28,970 bases of DNA, from NCBI GenBank assembly GCA_020425835.1, contig JAGQRC010000001.1, forward strand, positions 1 through 28,970, read 5' to 3'. The position numbers and the translations under genes are program-made. The notes below the pieces were generated by a model. It was not told the DNA's origin, ran no database searches, and saw only the letters and a program-made list of their open reading frames with translations. The number at the start of each line of letters is the position of its first letter. Position 1 is the first letter of the stretch. Positions 25,115 through 28,970 of the stretch are shown piece by piece. This stretch comes from Planctomycetota bacterium (GTDB lineage: Bacteria; Planctomycetota; UBA8108; UBA1146; JAJFFE01).

Positions 25115-25349
25115 GTGCCCAGTCCCTTCCGTGAGACCTCCGCTCTTCTTCGACCTAACGATCGGTGAGACTTGAACCGCGCCGAGGACCGGCGCGTCGA
25201 GATTCCATTCCGATAAGAGCGATCGAGCCCCGTCGAGGCATCGGCCGCGTCCTATCCGCTTTCTCCGACGGTCGATGCCGGCGCGCGATTGGGTTAAAAG
25301 GCCCGTCGGCGGGGCGACCGAGTGCGGCACAGATTCGGGGAGGCGTACG

Positions 25350-27806
<2,457 letters not shown>

Positions 27807-27846
27807 GCGACACGATCTCGTTCCGCGTGGCCTCGGGGCATGGGGA

Positions 27847-27864
27847 TTCCCGAACCCGCGGGAA
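27847..27864. other. small hairpin after the HerA-like gene
   Basis: TTCCCG and CGGGAA flank a six-base AACCCG loop 40 bases after the stop at 27806. There is no T-tract, so terminator function is doubtful. The rest of the 153-base gap to 27959 holds no clear signal. Confidence 0.25.
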
Positions 27865-27959
27865 GACCGGAGTCCAGACAAACGGTAGGATCTGCGCCTT
27901 TTCGATTGGACCGGGTCGCCGAGTCGGCTCGATCGCATCCCCGTTTCAGAAGAGCCACC

Positions 27960-28970
27960 GTGGGCACCGCCACTCGTCCTCCCAGTCCCTTCTCCGATCT
28001 CGACCCGGTGGAGCGCCAGACGTTCACCCGGCACGCGAGCGCGGCGATGTTGGACTCGGCGTTCATGGCGGTCTGCTGGTCGGCCCCCGACATCGCGGTC
28101 AAGGGACTCCGTGCCGAGACCTTCGTGGTGGTCCTGATCACCCTCGCGCCCGGGGCCGCTCAGCTGCTGTCGCTCGGCCTCGGCAAGACGATGGCGCGGC
28201 TCGGTCGGCGACGATTGCTGCGGGTCGCGGCGATCGCGGGGCGATTGCCGCTGATCGGGGTCTACTTCGCCGCCGGTCCGTACTCGTTCCTCGGGCTGTT
28301 GGTCGTGCAGGCGATCTCGCAGGTCGCGATCACGACGAGCTGGAACTCGCTGCTCCGGGCGAACTACCGTCCCGACCGACGCGGCGCGTTGTTCGCGGCG
28401 GCGACGATGGCTGGCTCCATGGCGTCCGGGTCGACGATGGTGCTGACCGGACTCTGGCTGGACCGCGACGCGACTGCGTATCACGTGATCTATCCCATCG
28501 CCGCGATCGTCGGCGTGGTCGCCTGTTTCGTCTTCGCGAGCATCGATGTGCGACGGGGGTACGAGGCCGACGAGCGCGAGGGGCTCGCCGCCGGCGAACT
28601 GGTGCGGACCTTTCTCCGGGACCGTCGCTTCCTGCTCTACGAGATCGGCTTCTTCCTCTACGGGTTGGCGTTCATGTCCCTCATGACGTCGAAGCCCCTG
28701 CGCATGGCGCGTCCGAATCAGCTCGACTTCGCGTACTCCGTGCTGCTCGGCGCGAAGGGCGTGTTCGCCGTCTCGATGGCGGCCGGGGTCCTGTTCATGG
28801 GGCGTCTCATGGATCGGCTCGGACCCGCCGGGCTCGCGATGCGTTGTTACGCGCTCCTGGTCGTCTATGCCGGACTGCTGATGGTCGTGAGTGCGCCCTG
28901 GCAGTACTTCGTCGCCGAGGCGCTCATGGGTGTCGCCATGGGCGGGGTGCACATCGCCTGGAATCTCGGG
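27960..28970 (+). CDS. MFS-type transporter, 3' partial
   Basis: An uninterrupted frame from GTG 27960 runs off the right edge after 337 codons, so the C-terminus is missing. The N-terminus (VGTATRPPSPFSDLDPVERQ) is soluble. About nine hydrophobic segments follow, for example TFVVVLITLAPGAAQLLSL, LPLIGVYFAAG, FLGLLVVQAISQVAI, VIYPIAAIVGVVACFVFA and FLLYEIGFFLYGLAFMSL. KTMARLGRRRLLRVA after an early helix resembles the MFS motif-A loop, and GRLMDRLGPAGLAMR looks like its second-half counterpart. A central hydrophilic loop (RRGYEADEREGLAAGELVR) separates the two halves. Major-facilitator topology is well supported, but the substrate cannot be inferred. AGAAGAG is the only ribosome-binding-like sequence upstream. 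Confidence 0.85.
   Translation, partial: MGTATRPPSPFSDLDPVERQTFTRHASAAMLDSAFMAVCWSAPDIAVKGLRAETFVVVLITLAPGAAQLLSLGLGKTMARLGRRRLLRVAAIAGRLPLIGVYFAAGPYSFLGLLVVQAISQVAITTSWNSLLRANYRPDRRGALFAAATMAGSMASGSTMVLTGLWLDRDATAYHVIYPIAAIVGVVACFVFASIDVRRGYEADEREGLAAGELVRTFLRDRRFLLYEIGFFLYGLAFMSLMTSKPLRMARPNQLDFAYSVLLGAKGVFAVSMAAGVLFMGRLMDRLGPAGLAMRCYALLVVYAGLLMVVSAPWQYFVAEALMGVAMGGVHIAWNLG

Noticed and set aside
25289..25310. TTAAAA near 25294 as a promoter for the HerA-like gene
   Set aside because: It is the only AT-rich patch in the divergent region, but the hexamer 17 bases upstream does not resemble a -35 box.

Overview
The window is high-GC bacterial DNA, densely coding on both strands, with frequent GTG/TTG starts and stop/start overlaps. 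The best taxonomic clue is the secreted protein at 15600-18497, whose mature N-terminus carries a paired EF-hand (dockerin-like) module of the GDxNxD...GDxIxxLxxLF...GG type, which is very common in Planctomycetota secretomes. Large secreted proteins, a LamG-cytochrome c peroxidase fusion and DUF1566 proteins fit the same picture. I infer a Planctomycetota-like, probably aquatic, bacterium with moderate confidence. No rRNA, tRNA, CRISPR array or recognisable transposase gene is visible.

Layout. 1-4082: C-terminal three quarters of a giant SF1 helicase with a Vsr-like nuclease domain and a DUF3320 tail, resembling the Hhe class of single-gene phage-defence proteins. 4393-6410: a DUF2071 (YqjF-like) gene coupled by a GTGA overlap to a membrane-anchored pentapeptide-repeat protein. 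6411-7695 (minus): a GNAT acetyltransferase, a doubtful small ORF and a small secreted protein gene broken by a +1 frameshift. 7891-9138: secreted double-DUF1566 protein. 9312-11690 (minus): a large Het-C protein with an EExGH motif and a LysM domain. 12046-13319 (minus): fluoride channel crcB overlapping an agmatinase-type ureohydrolase (speB-like). 13467-15377: an uncharacterised secreted protein with a caspase-like His/Cys pair. 15600-22821: two very large secreted proteins, one a dockerin/Ig/beta-propeller protein of glycosidase-like appearance, the other a LamG plus di-haem cytochrome c peroxidase fusion, ending in a strong intrinsic terminator. 22917-25114 (minus): an H-NOX gas sensor and its partner hybrid histidine kinase in a tight operon. 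25350-27806: HerA-like ATPase with a coiled-coil tail. 27960-28970: start of an MFS transporter, cut by the window edge.

The most unusual structure is not a gene. Three copies of an undescribed 185-211 bp MITE-like element lie at 4077-4282, 9109-9319 and 11851-12035. All have the same terminal inverted repeats (CCGTGACAGAC...GTCTGTCACGG), a subterminal box on each side and a variable GC-rich core. Four of the six arms overlap or lie within 10 bases of a neighbouring gene's stop codon, and the middle copy supplies the stop codons of two convergent genes.

Most genes look like independent functions. The clear functional units are H-NOX with its kinase (nitric oxide sensing), crcB with the ureohydrolase (translationally coupled), and DUF2071 with the pentapeptide protein (coupled).
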